From a virus: a stretch of DNA of 53,223 bases. This document shows positions 1-8,159 of this stretch, piece after piece (the stretch's first letter is position 1; every line of letters starts with the position of its first letter). The translations under genes were made by a program, and so were the position numbers. Where the stretch lies: IMG/VR virus record IMGVR_UViG_3300048550_000310, positions 1 to 53,223 of that record. One strand, 5' to 3'. Under the pieces are notes generated by a model that was not told the origin of the DNA, searched no databases, and saw only the letters and a program-made list of their open reading frames with translations.

Positions 1-86
1 ATTTGAATGGAGTTATCCTGCAATGTATCTACAACTCTTTCAAGTCTTTCAATTATAGCAGTATTTAAATTTTGATTCTGTTCCAT
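1..86 (-). CDS. Partial small protein, cut by left window edge
   Basis: A reading frame begins with ATG at 84-86 and stays open to the window edge, giving 28 visible residues that start MEQNQNLNT and look helical and amphipathic (IIERLERVVDTLQ). It follows the structural-type gene at 95-994 by 8 nt in the same direction, so it is probably the next gene of that operon. The product is not recognised; a short coiled coil is the only visible property. Confidence 0.5.
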   Translation of the reverse strand, partial: MEQNQNLNTAIIERLERVVDTLQDNSIQ

Positions 87-94
87 AATTGATA

Positions 95-994
95 TCAATT
101 AGGTTTTATGTTTCTGATATGCTTTAATCTTTTATCATAAAACAATTCACCCGCTTCAAAGGGAGAAACTCTTTCGATTTTAATCTGTCTAATAAAACGA
201 GGATTAAATAACATTCTAAATTTTACCATCAAATCATTAGGAGAAGATCCATATATGATAGTAGTCCCCATCTCAGGTACAGTTACTTTATATTGATACA
301 AACGGGAGGGTCTATCGCAAGGGGCAGCTGCCGATTCTTTCATTGATGAAAGTTGACTCTTTTTCGCCCGTTTTTTCTTAGCATTGTTCATAACAGATGA
401 TGCAGTATCAATAGGTTTATCTGGGAGAGAAATTCCTTTGCTATCAAATCCAGGACGATCTGCCTGCATAACATTCTTTTTGGGGGTTGTAGGTGTTGTT
501 GATGAAGGTAATTTAGATTTAGGTGCATCAAATTTAGGTAAATTTCCAATTGTACTTTGTCCCATAGAGGATGTACTACCAGCCATACTACCACTCATGC
601 GGGCAGGAAACCCTGACCCTGTAGGAGTAGATGGTTTTTGTGCGGGTTGTTGTTTAGGTTTAGAACCCATTACACCTTTAACTGCATTACCAACTCCTTT
701 CAAAATACCACCAAGAAACTCATTGATCTGCTCTTCGCTTAAATCATAACCTTGCTCTCTGAGTTTATTAATTCTCTCCAATTGTTTTTCTAAAATAACA
801 TCATCTAATTTTTCCTGGTAACTACGATGGTCTTCTGCCTTCAATGTATTACCAGGCATCACAAGTTTCTTATCCTTTTTACTCTTAACCTTCCTCCGAA
901 ATTTCATGACAGGATCATATCCAGCATTAGGTCCAGTCGCATCTGCGCTGGCACTAAAACCTCCATTTCCAACTGCCATCATTTCTTCTTGCAT
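95..994 (-). CDS. Basic structural-type protein with folded C-terminal domain
   Basis: 299 aa. Residues 31-45 are a lysine/arginine cluster; 60-100 is a predicted helical segment with LSEEQINEFLGG, a motif that recurs in the 740-aa protein at 4783-7005. Residues 110-225 are low-complexity Pro/Ser/Thr/Lys, with MQADRPGF (176-183), nearly repeated as MQAGRPGF in the 841-aa protein at 2254-4779. Residues 230-295 look globular (YKVTVPEMGTTIIYG...). The start is supported by GGAG 8 nt upstream and a TAATG junction with the preceding gene. Shared motifs place it in a family of cyanophage virion or internal proteins; its function is unknown. Confidence 0.75.
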   Translation of the reverse strand: MQEEMMAVGNGGFSASADATGPNAGYDPVMKFRRKVKSKKDKKLVMPGNTLKAEDHRSYQEKLDDVILEKQLERINKLREQGYDLSEEQINEFLGGILKGVGNAVKGVMGSKPKQQPAQKPSTPTGSGFPARMSGSMAGSTSSMGQSTIGNLPKFDAPKSKLPSSTTPTTPKKNVMQADRPGFDSKGISLPDKPIDTASSVMNNAKKKRAKKSQLSSMKESAAAPCDRPSRLYQYKVTVPEMGTTIIYGSSPNDLMVKFRMLFNPRFIRQIKIERVSPFEAGELFYDKRLKHIRNIKPN

Positions 995-1353
995 TAGATT
1001 GACTCCAATTGTAAACTCACATGACCATCAATATCTAATTCAGGTAAGAACCCTATAGGATATTTATTCAAATAAATAAGAAACGTTTTCATAAGGGACC
1101 AATACTCTTTTCCCATATAAAGAAATAAGAGAGGTGTTGCTGCTTCACCAAAAACATTATATATGATAATCAAATGATTGAGTATTAAAGGTATTCTCAA
1201 CTCATCATTCTTTAAATATCTTTTAAAAAGACGCTTCAAATATTTAAAGCGTCTCATATCCTCATCAAAATCATCTCGTGTATGACACTGAGGATTATTA
1301 TAATGTTTCATGGCGAACAGAATAGCGTTATTGTTATTCAGTTCGTCAAACAT
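994..1353 (-). CDS. Conserved cyanophage hypothetical, 119 aa
   Basis: Begins MFDELNNNNAILFAMKHY and is mostly alpha-helical by composition, with aromatic and charged residues and one hydrophobic helix (IPLILNHLIIIYNVFG) that is probably buried rather than membrane-spanning. I recognise the N-terminal pattern as recurring in T4-like marine phages but know no function. It lies between the Ig-like protein and the basic 299-aa protein, suggesting a virion or assembly role by context only. Confidence 0.7.
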   Translation of the reverse strand: MFDELNNNNAILFAMKHYNNPQCHTRDDFDEDMRRFKYLKRLFKRYLKNDELRIPLILNHLIIIYNVFGEAATPLLFLYMGKEYWSLMKTFLIYLNKYPIGFLPELDIDGHVSLQLESI

Positions 1354-1356
1354 TTA

Positions 1357-1983
1357 TTAACTACCAAATGTAAGTGTTGCTGCTCCGTCAGAAATAATTT
1401 CCTCAGTACCACCTGCAGAGGTGATCTTGACACGATACTTATAACCGTCAAGCGAATCATCACCGAGACTGCTGTATGCCAGAGTCGCAGTAGTGAAGTC
1501 TGCATAGGTTACACCAGTGTCAAGAGATGCGCTGATGTTGACCCAACGGGTTGTTGCCGCAGCGGTCTGACGTTGCCACTGATAGGACAGAGCACCAGGT
1601 GTTCCTGATGTGGAAGTGCTGAGGGTAAATGTGCCTGCACCAGAGGAGGAAGTAGAAGCAGCGGGTTGTGCCGAGATGGTCACTGCAGATGCTACGTCTG
1701 CTGCAATAGTATCATCACTCAGAGTCTCATCTGCGTTTGCCTCAGGATTAGTGAGGATCATCAGGTGCTCTGCCTTATGACGAGTGTTGCCATTGTGATC
1801 GGTGTAGGTGCGATATGCCCACCAACCAGGTGAGGTGATACCACGCACTTTGTTTTCGTTCAGACCTGCCTCGGTCTCGTCAACGAATACAATAGTTTCT
1901 GTTACAGACCCTGCGCCATTACCTCTAGTCAAGCCGACTTGGGTCTGATTGGCGGTAGAGTCAACTCTTCCGTATAAAGACAT
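1357..1983 (-). CDS. Structural protein with Ig-like beta domain
   Basis: 208 aa. Residues 1-85 form a domain seen in short cyanophage structural proteins (MSLYGRVDSTANQTQVG, then WWAYRTYTDHNGNTRHKAEHL). Residues 95-207 have Ig-like/BIG features: alternating Ser/Thr/Gly strands, a core tryptophan in YQWQRQ, and a final YKYRVKITSAGG strand. GGAGAG sits 5 nt before the ATG, and a TATAAATA late-promoter motif lies about 30 nt upstream at 2012-2019. Ig-like folds on tailed-phage virions usually decorate capsid or fibre surfaces and bind carbohydrate; that role is inferred. Confidence 0.75.
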   Translation of the reverse strand: MSLYGRVDSTANQTQVGLTRGNGAGSVTETIVFVDETEAGLNENKVRGITSPGWWAYRTYTDHNGNTRHKAEHLMILTNPEANADETLSDDTIAADVASAVTISAQPAASTSSSGAGTFTLSTSTSGTPGALSYQWQRQTAAATTRWVNISASLDTGVTYADFTTATLAYSSLGDDSLDGYKYRVKITSAGGTEEIISDGAATLTFGS

Positions 1984-2011
1984 TGTGCTCTCCGAATATT
2001 TTCCGTATATT

Positions 2012-2019
2012 TATTTATA
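2012..2019 (-). promoter_or_regulatory. T4-type late promoter (TATAAATA)
   Basis: The minus strand reads TATAAATA, the T4 late-promoter box recognised by gp55, about 29 nt upstream of the ATG of the Ig-like structural gene at 1983. It falls just after the stop of the upstream 64-aa gene, a sensible place for a transcription start. It needs transcript-end mapping to confirm. Confidence 0.6.
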
Positions 2020-2020
2020 A

Positions 2021-2215
2021 TTAACGTGCTTTAATAGCCTCCTCTACCTTGTGTAGAAGACGATCATCCATGTCAGTCTTAGTTAATTTGACTGCTTTTT
2101 TAAGAATAATAAGACACACATCAATAAGCTTTTCGCCAAGCTCCTCGTCGTCGGGGAGCTTAGCGACAGCATCCGTAATAATCTTTTGTGCTAATGGAAG
2201 TAAGAATGCTAACAT
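2021..2215 (-). CDS. Small helical hypothetical, 64 aa
   Basis: Starts MLAFLLPLAQKIITDAV and continues as a charged amphipathic helix (LPDDEELGEKLIDVCLIILKKAVKL...). AGGT lies 7 nt before the ATG. The hydrophobic segments are too short or too charged for a clear membrane span, so a holin role is possible but unsupported. It sits between virion-type genes. Confidence 0.6.
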   Translation of the reverse strand: MLAFLLPLAQKIITDAVAKLPDDEELGEKLIDVCLIILKKAVKLTKTDMDDRLLHKVEEAIKAR

Positions 2216-2253
2216 GACTAGTACCTATATAATCGGGTCTAATCTATATATGC

Positions 2254-4779
2254 TCAGTCGAAACGAGATGTGTGTTTCGCCATAGCATCGTCATCTTTCT
2301 TTTGCTTCTTAGTCTTACCATGCTTGAGAAGACGCTCGGTGTACTTGTTAACTCTTCTGTTATGAGTTTCAAGTTCACTTTCCTTTTCACCTCTCTTCTT
2401 CTTACTAGTGCGCTTGGCACCAGGGAAGTTTTTCTGGTGCTCTCTTGCTTCAACTGATTTGTTGATGTCAAGTTTCTTACCAGTCTTCTTTTCATAATCA
2501 TCAAGAACGCCTTGACGCTTCTTGACTCTTTCTAAAGACTTCTTAGCATCTTCCCCTCTATCTTCACTCAAGGCATTAATTACACCAAAAGATCTTAATC
2601 TACTAGATTCATTGAATTTACTCCAATCAATCGAAGATGATCCCGGTTTCTTTCCAGTAGGTACTTTCTTTATCGGTTTTGGTCCACCCGAACTTGGAGA
2701 AGATGAAGGACTAGGCGGTTTGTTTACACTTGGTTTTGGTGCACCCGAATTATTAAATCCAGGACGACCTGCCTGCATCGGTTTTGGTTTAGGACCAGAA
2801 GTAGTAGGTTTATTATTTGCAATAGAAACATTGTTTGCTTTCATGGCAGCTTTGTAAAAACCGCCTTTGCCCTTGCCACCACCAAAGATGGGGCTCTTAT
2901 ACATCATCTTCTGCGTGAAAGCTGACATTGGTCTATATGCGGATGGACCAGTTCCATATTGACCAGGACGACCGCGAGGCATTTGGGGAATAGGTACAAA
3001 TCCTTGCTCATCATCATTTTTGTCAACTTGGAATCGGTTTCCTACAACTTTACCACCACCCATGCTTCCTAGAGGAGACTTGAATGCACCTGGATTAGCC
3101 TTGAATGCAGACTTAAAATCCTTTTTGCTATCGTAAGTGCTACCTTTCTTTGCTTCAATAGAACCGGGCAGTGCTTCATCAATTTGATCACCTTCTGGTT
3201 CATAACCAGCAGTCTCAAGAGACTTCTTACCTTTTGCCAAAGGAAGTTGAGGACCAGTCCTCTTCATAAAAGCATCTTTTTCATTGGGATTTGTAGTACC
3301 TTTACCCTTGTCATAGATCTTTTTGCCTTTCATGGCACCTCTATGACCAGGACCGATATCAAAACTCGCTTCAGTCAAGTCGGTTTCAGTTTCGTAGCCT
3401 TCTTGATAGCCTTCTTCTGAAACTTCTTCTTGACTGACATACGCATAGCCCTCCGTAGATACTGTTTTTTCGTCACCTAAATCATCTTTGCGGCGTTTTT
3501 GCTGACACTTCATACAATCACAGTCTTCACCATGATTCTTTTTTACATCACCACCCTTAGAATAGGAACCGCAACCCCCTTCTAAGAGATCATCTTTCTT
3601 AGGATTTAATTTAATTTTGGTTTTTTTTTCAACCAAATAGTCAGCAAATCCTAAGAAAGATTCTTTCTTAGTTTTCTTCTTGACTTCACCGCCTTTTGAT
3701 TTACCTTGATAAGGTTCTACCTTAATTGGTGTTGGTGTTTTGACTTCGGGTGCCTTCGCCCTAATCGGAGGATTAGATGGCATTCCTTTACCGGATGTGC
3801 CAGATCCAAATGTACCGTCTCTCCCAGAACCAGTGTTAGCAGGTACTACTGCTGGCGGAGTCTTTGGTGTGTTAACGCTCTTAATCGCTTTGTCTACAGA
3901 TGCCTGCCTTTCGGTTTGCTTCTTATTAATCTTGTCGGCGTTAGGAGACTGTGCAATAGAAGCAGCCTTAGCATCCTGTCTAGCTTTTTCATTTCCTGCA
4001 TTACGGCTCTTACGATCCTTAATGTACTTCTGCATCAAAGGATTGGTAGACTTCGATGTACCTCTAGTGGCATCACGCTTTGCTTTTGCTGCAGCAAGTT
4101 TTGGATTTGCCTTTTTCCATGCTGCCATACCAGCAGACTCAGCATCTTTTGTTGCTTTCTTCTTGGCATCACCTGTTGCTGCATTAGCAGCAGCTCTCTT
4201 CGTAACATACTCAGCGTTCCTAGTATCATTCTTAGCAGAAGGTTTCTTAGGTTTGGGTGAAGAAGGAGGATTGTCTCTGGTTTGTTTTGCTAGTCTGCTT
4301 TTGTTTGCAGCATTTTTTGCTCTTTCTTGATCAGCTGCAGCATCAGCGGCAGTATAGTTAGAACTATCCTTTGTATCTGCTTTTGTTTTTGTTTTTGTTT
4401 TTGGATCTTTACTACCACCAGAACCATACTGATTAGTTCCAAAGAACTCAGCAGGATTTTTGCTTCTATCTTTTTGATTCCTTGCAGTAATTTCGTCGTC
4501 CTTATCGGTTCTTTTTGGCGGTGCCCTACGAGCCTTTTCTGGTCTTGTTTCACCGTCTACTGCCTGTCCTTTCCTATTAAAAGATGTAGTATGCCCAAAT
4601 CCTGTTTGTGGAGTTCTATCACCAGATCTTACAGCCGGTTCATTGGACCTACTGGGTTCAGGAACTACAGTACGAATACCTTTTTTAACAATATCACCCA
4701 GTCCAAGAACACCTCGCTGCAGCAAATTTAGGTCCTTTTTTTTCTCGTGTAAGTCGGAAAAGTTTTTAAATGATTTCAT
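2254..4779 (-). CDS. Large basic, disordered virion-type protein
   Basis: 841 aa, extremely rich in Lys, Pro, Ser, Ala and Gly with almost no hydrophobic core. The N terminus MKSFKNF resembles that of the nucleotidyltransferase at 7007-8158. A cysteine cluster (Cys403, then CDCMKC at 420-425) may bind metal. Three matches to the T4 prohead protease site [LI]xE|[AG] occur: LLE|G (398-401), LTE|A (468-471) and IDE|A (533-536), the last inside YEPEGDQIDEA. GGAGG precedes the ATG at good spacing. Length, charge and neighbours suggest a virion or internal head protein that binds DNA; this is inference. The C-terminal 130 residues are lysine-rich helix. Confidence 0.75.
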   Translation of the reverse strand: MKSFKNFSDLHEKKKDLNLLQRGVLGLGDIVKKGIRTVVPEPSRSNEPAVRSGDRTPQTGFGHTTSFNRKGQAVDGETRPEKARRAPPKRTDKDDEITARNQKDRSKNPAEFFGTNQYGSGGSKDPKTKTKTKADTKDSSNYTAADAAADQERAKNAANKSRLAKQTRDNPPSSPKPKKPSAKNDTRNAEYVTKRAAANAATGDAKKKATKDAESAGMAAWKKANPKLAAAKAKRDATRGTSKSTNPLMQKYIKDRKSRNAGNEKARQDAKAASIAQSPNADKINKKQTERQASVDKAIKSVNTPKTPPAVVPANTGSGRDGTFGSGTSGKGMPSNPPIRAKAPEVKTPTPIKVEPYQGKSKGGEVKKKTKKESFLGFADYLVEKKTKIKLNPKKDDLLEGGCGSYSKGGDVKKNHGEDCDCMKCQQKRRKDDLGDEKTVSTEGYAYVSQEEVSEEGYQEGYETETDLTEASFDIGPGHRGAMKGKKIYDKGKGTTNPNEKDAFMKRTGPQLPLAKGKKSLETAGYEPEGDQIDEALPGSIEAKKGSTYDSKKDFKSAFKANPGAFKSPLGSMGGGKVVGNRFQVDKNDDEQGFVPIPQMPRGRPGQYGTGPSAYRPMSAFTQKMMYKSPIFGGGKGKGGFYKAAMKANNVSIANNKPTTSGPKPKPMQAGRPGFNNSGAPKPSVNKPPSPSSSPSSGGPKPIKKVPTGKKPGSSSIDWSKFNESSRLRSFGVINALSEDRGEDAKKSLERVKKRQGVLDDYEKKTGKKLDINKSVEAREHQKNFPGAKRTSKKKRGEKESELETHNRRVNKYTERLLKHGKTKKQKKDDDAMAKHTSRFD

Positions 4780-4782
4780 TGT

Positions 4783-7005
4783 TCAACCTCCGTAATTGTC
4801 GCGTGCTTTTTCATCACCCATTTTAGAGAAACGTTCTCTCTCTTTTTGTCTAGCAATAGCACTCACAATCTTGGCAGACTTTTTGCGTGCCTTTTCTTTC
4901 TCATCAGGATCATCAGCAGAAAGAGACTTTCTTGCTAAGTTACCCGCTCTACGATACATTGAATTCTCTTTCTTTTTATCGATTTCTTTGTAACCTTCTT
5001 CGATTACATGTTCGATTTCTTGGATAGAGAAAAGACCAGATTCATACAGATGTGCAATCTGTTCATAATCTTCACCTAAGCGATTTGCAAGTTTATCACT
5101 GCCGCTGGATACTGCACGAGACAGTTTACCAACACCTTTTTTCAGAGCACCCTTAAGTACACCACCAACTCTCTGAATGAAAGTAGGTTTCTCCCCTTTA
5201 CTCTTACCACCTGATTTACCGGAACCGGATTCACCTCTAGCATCACCTCTAATACTAGAGAGGATGTCATCTAACTTACCACCTGTTTTGTCACCATCAT
5301 CATCAGATTTTTTCTTTTTACCATCACCACGCTCCATAGCAGCCTTCTTAGACTTCTTACGTTGTGCTTGGAACTCACCAACACCATGACCAATAGCACG
5401 ACCGCCAGCACCAATTACTGCTTTGGCACCTGCCTTAAGACGCTCACCTGCTTTTGCAGCAGCGGACTTAAGACGATCCATAGCGGAAGGTTTCTTTTTA
5501 TCATCATCCTTCTCCTCTTCCTCCATGAGGATGCCACAGATTTCAAGTTCCTCACAGATTTCAAAAAGATCCTGATCATCTTCTGCCATTTCAAGAATAG
5601 CATCCTCAAAGAATGCTACGAGTTCTTCGTCAGACACATCATCAAAATTACACCCCTCAATGAAGAGTTCCTCTTCTTCAGAGAATGCAAGCGATTCCTT
5701 TCTAGCCTTCACCATATTTCGAGGAATATTTTCCCTGGTTCTTTCTCTTGCACTATCAAAGGTACTCTTTACATTTGATACTTTTTTCTTTAAGTATGCA
5801 GGTCCCTTTGTTATTGCTCTTTCAGTACCACCAACAATATTTCCAGCAAGTCTTGCAGCCTTATCAGCAAATTCCCCTACTGGTCCTTCAAAGATATCGT
5901 CAAGTTCATCATGAATAACTTCTTCTTTATGTGCTTTCTTTTTCTCACCACCTTTGGAGAATCCGAGAAGTCCCTTCGTGGTAGGTTTCTTGCCCATTGC
6001 CTGACCAGCAAGACCGCCGATGCCAGTGCTGGCACCCTTCATGAATCCGCCTTTCTTACCCATGTTCATGAGTCCGCCGACGAGACCACCAAGAAGTTCA
6101 TTCAGTTGCTCCTCACTCAGTTGAAGAAGATCGTTAACGAGTGCTTCCTTGAGCATATCACCTTCCGGTTCATAAACAGCATCCCTTGCTCTGCCACCAG
6201 GAGTCATCTCATCAAGCATATTTGCTACCATATCAACATGGACATTCTCTTTCTTTACAGGACCACCTTTAGAGCGACCCATCAATTTATCCATCTGCAT
6301 TTTACGATCACCCAGAGCGCCGCCAACTCTGTGAACCATGCCACTACCAGTCTTATTACCAACAGGACCCTTTGTTTGTGTCTTAGCAAGAGGGTTCTTA
6401 ATATCTAAATTGGGATGACCAATATAACCATCACCTTTCCTACCGCCAATAAATTCAAGAACAACATCAAGTTGCTCCTCGTGATTTGCCGATAATAGAG
6501 AATCAACAAATTCTTCTACTTCCTCTTTTTTAAGTCTGCTCCAACCAAATCCCTTAGGAGATCCCTTTAGTTTGGACCCGCCAGTTTGACCGCCAGATTG
6601 ACCGCCAGCAGGACCGCCTGATCCTGAACCGCCAGCAGAACCCTTTGCACCCATAGTAGCAGTAGTTTTATTCAAACCCCTACCAGTTTGAACACCATGA
6701 ACATTCTCACCGGGTTGACGACGTTCACCTTTAGTAGTGTATTTGGTGTTACGGTTCCATGGAAGCGCATCAGTTACATCGGCAGCCATTTTAGCCAACC
6801 CTTCTTCTACCGCTGCCACCTCCTCACTACGAGTCTTGATGGCTTTACCACGAACCTTACGGCGATTCAAAAGATACTTATCGGACTTATCATGATCTCC
6901 ATCATTATCAATATCCTTATCTTCTTGTCCAACAGGATCTAGTTTTTTGCCTTCATACACTTGCCTGAGTGCATCAGACATGTCAATTGGTTTAGGATCG
7001 TACAT
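4783..7005 (-). CDS. Large structural-type protein with EF-hand-like loop
   Basis: 740 aa. Residues 29-44 (DKDIDNDGDHDKSDKY) form a DxDxDG calcium-loop motif of the EF-hand/dockerin type. Residues 115-145 are Gly/Ser-rich, 160-190 an acidic helix, and 278-312 contain YEPEGDMLKEALV followed by LSEEQLNELLGG, both shared with neighbouring structural-type genes. Acidic and basic blocks alternate after residue 430. Sites matching the prohead-protease consensus include LKE|A (285-288) and IFE|G (371-374). It is separated by only a few nt from the genes on both sides, forming an operon with the 841-aa protein. Family function is unknown; a virion component is the best guess. Confidence 0.75.
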   Translation of the reverse strand: MYDPKPIDMSDALRQVYEGKKLDPVGQEDKDIDNDGDHDKSDKYLLNRRKVRGKAIKTRSEEVAAVEEGLAKMAADVTDALPWNRNTKYTTKGERRQPGENVHGVQTGRGLNKTTATMGAKGSAGGSGSGGPAGGQSGGQTGGSKLKGSPKGFGWSRLKKEEVEEFVDSLLSANHEEQLDVVLEFIGGRKGDGYIGHPNLDIKNPLAKTQTKGPVGNKTGSGMVHRVGGALGDRKMQMDKLMGRSKGGPVKKENVHVDMVANMLDEMTPGGRARDAVYEPEGDMLKEALVNDLLQLSEEQLNELLGGLVGGLMNMGKKGGFMKGASTGIGGLAGQAMGKKPTTKGLLGFSKGGEKKKAHKEEVIHDELDDIFEGPVGEFADKAARLAGNIVGGTERAITKGPAYLKKKVSNVKSTFDSARERTRENIPRNMVKARKESLAFSEEEELFIEGCNFDDVSDEELVAFFEDAILEMAEDDQDLFEICEELEICGILMEEEEKDDDKKKPSAMDRLKSAAAKAGERLKAGAKAVIGAGGRAIGHGVGEFQAQRKKSKKAAMERGDGKKKKSDDDGDKTGGKLDDILSSIRGDARGESGSGKSGGKSKGEKPTFIQRVGGVLKGALKKGVGKLSRAVSSGSDKLANRLGEDYEQIAHLYESGLFSIQEIEHVIEEGYKEIDKKKENSMYRRAGNLARKSLSADDPDEKEKARKKSAKIVSAIARQKERERFSKMGDEKARDNYGG

Positions 7006-7006
7006 T

Positions 7007-8158
7007 TTACTCAGCGGTCTTATCCTTTTTATTTATCTTCTTTCTACCTTCACCTGGTGTCAATTTTATCATATAATCTCTAAGTTCAGATGTACCAACC
7101 TCACCTGCAGGTGTCCAATTAAAATATTTAAGATCATTAATCTCATGAAGATCCTTTAACCATGATCTAAAAATATTATCATTCTCATCAACATAGATGA
7201 CATAATTACTACCACGACTAACAACTTTTCCAATAACTCCAGTGTTTACATTCTCAACTATCGCACCAATATTAAATAAGACATCATCAAAATATGCTTC
7301 CCTTAAACCCTGAGGATCTAACTTAGGAGCGATCTCATGTAAGTCATATGAAACTTCTGCAAAATCACTAAACTCCTCAACCTGCATAGAACCCCTAAGA
7401 GTATTATAAAGTTCTTGCTTATCTTTTCTACTTAATCCTTCAGGCATACCAGCAACAAAGGTATCATAATCATCTTCCGCTGCTGCTTGTCTAAGTTTAG
7501 ATGCAGACATACCTTCAACACCTTCAGAATCTGGGTCTCTATTGCCTGCAGATACTACATTAATTTTTTCAAAATTATACAGTTTGCCGTTGTACTTGTT
7601 TGCTAACGAGTTAAACTCACTAACCCTGTCACCTCCCACAACCAAAGTAACGCCGCTATACCCCTCACTATCGAGAGCGGTGAGAACATCAAAAATACTA
7701 CGCATATTATCATTCGCGATAATTGCATTAGAGTGATCGGGATATGCCTTCCGCATAAATTTAATTTTAGTACCCGGATCGAGAGGATTCTTTTTGGGGT
7801 CCTGCGATCTACTGGGATATATTCTATACTCTCCATTCTTTGCCTCTCGGGCGACTCTTTTTATTAGAGATTCATGTCCGATAGTAGGGGGATTAAATCT
7901 TCCAAAAGTAATAGCAATCGTACCTTGATCGACCGCACCCGAGCCATCTCCAGTTTCTTCTGCTCCATTCTGTTGATCAGCAACTGCTTGGGTACTAGGA
8001 TCTAATTGTACAAGTTTTCCGTCCTGAGACATATGAGTAACTTCGCCACGTTCGTTGGCGTATCTACCATACCCTACATGTGTCAGTCTTAATTTTTCTG
8101 CGTCCTGTGATGCGCGAGATCTTGCCGCTTCAGTTAGGAAAGCACTAAAACTTTTCAT
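7007..8158 (-). CDS. Cytidylyltransferase-fold enzyme with capsid-targeting-like leader
   Basis: 383 aa. Residues 86-95 are GRFNPPTIGH, the nucleotide-binding TxGxH-type motif of the NMNAT/FMN/pantetheine-phosphate adenylyltransferase superfamily; GGDRVSEF (175-182) and GMSASKLR (216-223, equivalent to the ISSTxxR motif) complete the active site. The enzyme should transfer a nucleotidyl group to a phosphate-bearing substrate; the substrate is unknown. The C-terminal 110 residues contain a small beta-rich domain (GAIVENVNTGVIGKVVSRG). The N terminus MKSFSAFLTEA has the length, MKxF/Y..F pattern and E10-A11 cleavage site of T4 internal-protein leaders. Its stop lies 2 nt before the next gene's ATG. 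Confidence 0.85.
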   Translation of the reverse strand: MKSFSAFLTEAARSRASQDAEKLRLTHVGYGRYANERGEVTHMSQDGKLVQLDPSTQAVADQQNGAEETGDGSGAVDQGTIAITFGRFNPPTIGHESLIKRVAREAKNGEYRIYPSRSQDPKKNPLDPGTKIKFMRKAYPDHSNAIIANDNMRSIFDVLTALDSEGYSGVTLVVGGDRVSEFNSLANKYNGKLYNFEKINVVSAGNRDPDSEGVEGMSASKLRQAAAEDDYDTFVAGMPEGLSRKDKQELYNTLRGSMQVEEFSDFAEVSYDLHEIAPKLDPQGLREAYFDDVLFNIGAIVENVNTGVIGKVVSRGSNYVIYVDENDNIFRSWLKDLHEINDLKYFNWTPAGEVGTSELRDYMIKLTPGEGRKKINKKDKTAE

Positions 8159-8159
8159 T

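Noticed and set aside
2021-2215. Holin assignment for the 64-aa protein
   Set aside because: The hydrophobic segments are too short and interrupted by charges for a confident membrane span.
3706-4330. Two plus-strand frames of 184 and 196 aa opposite the 841-aa protein
   Set aside because: Antisense shadows of a low-complexity Lys/Ala/Pro-rich gene, giving repetitive Cys/Leu/Phe-rich translations with no start signals.
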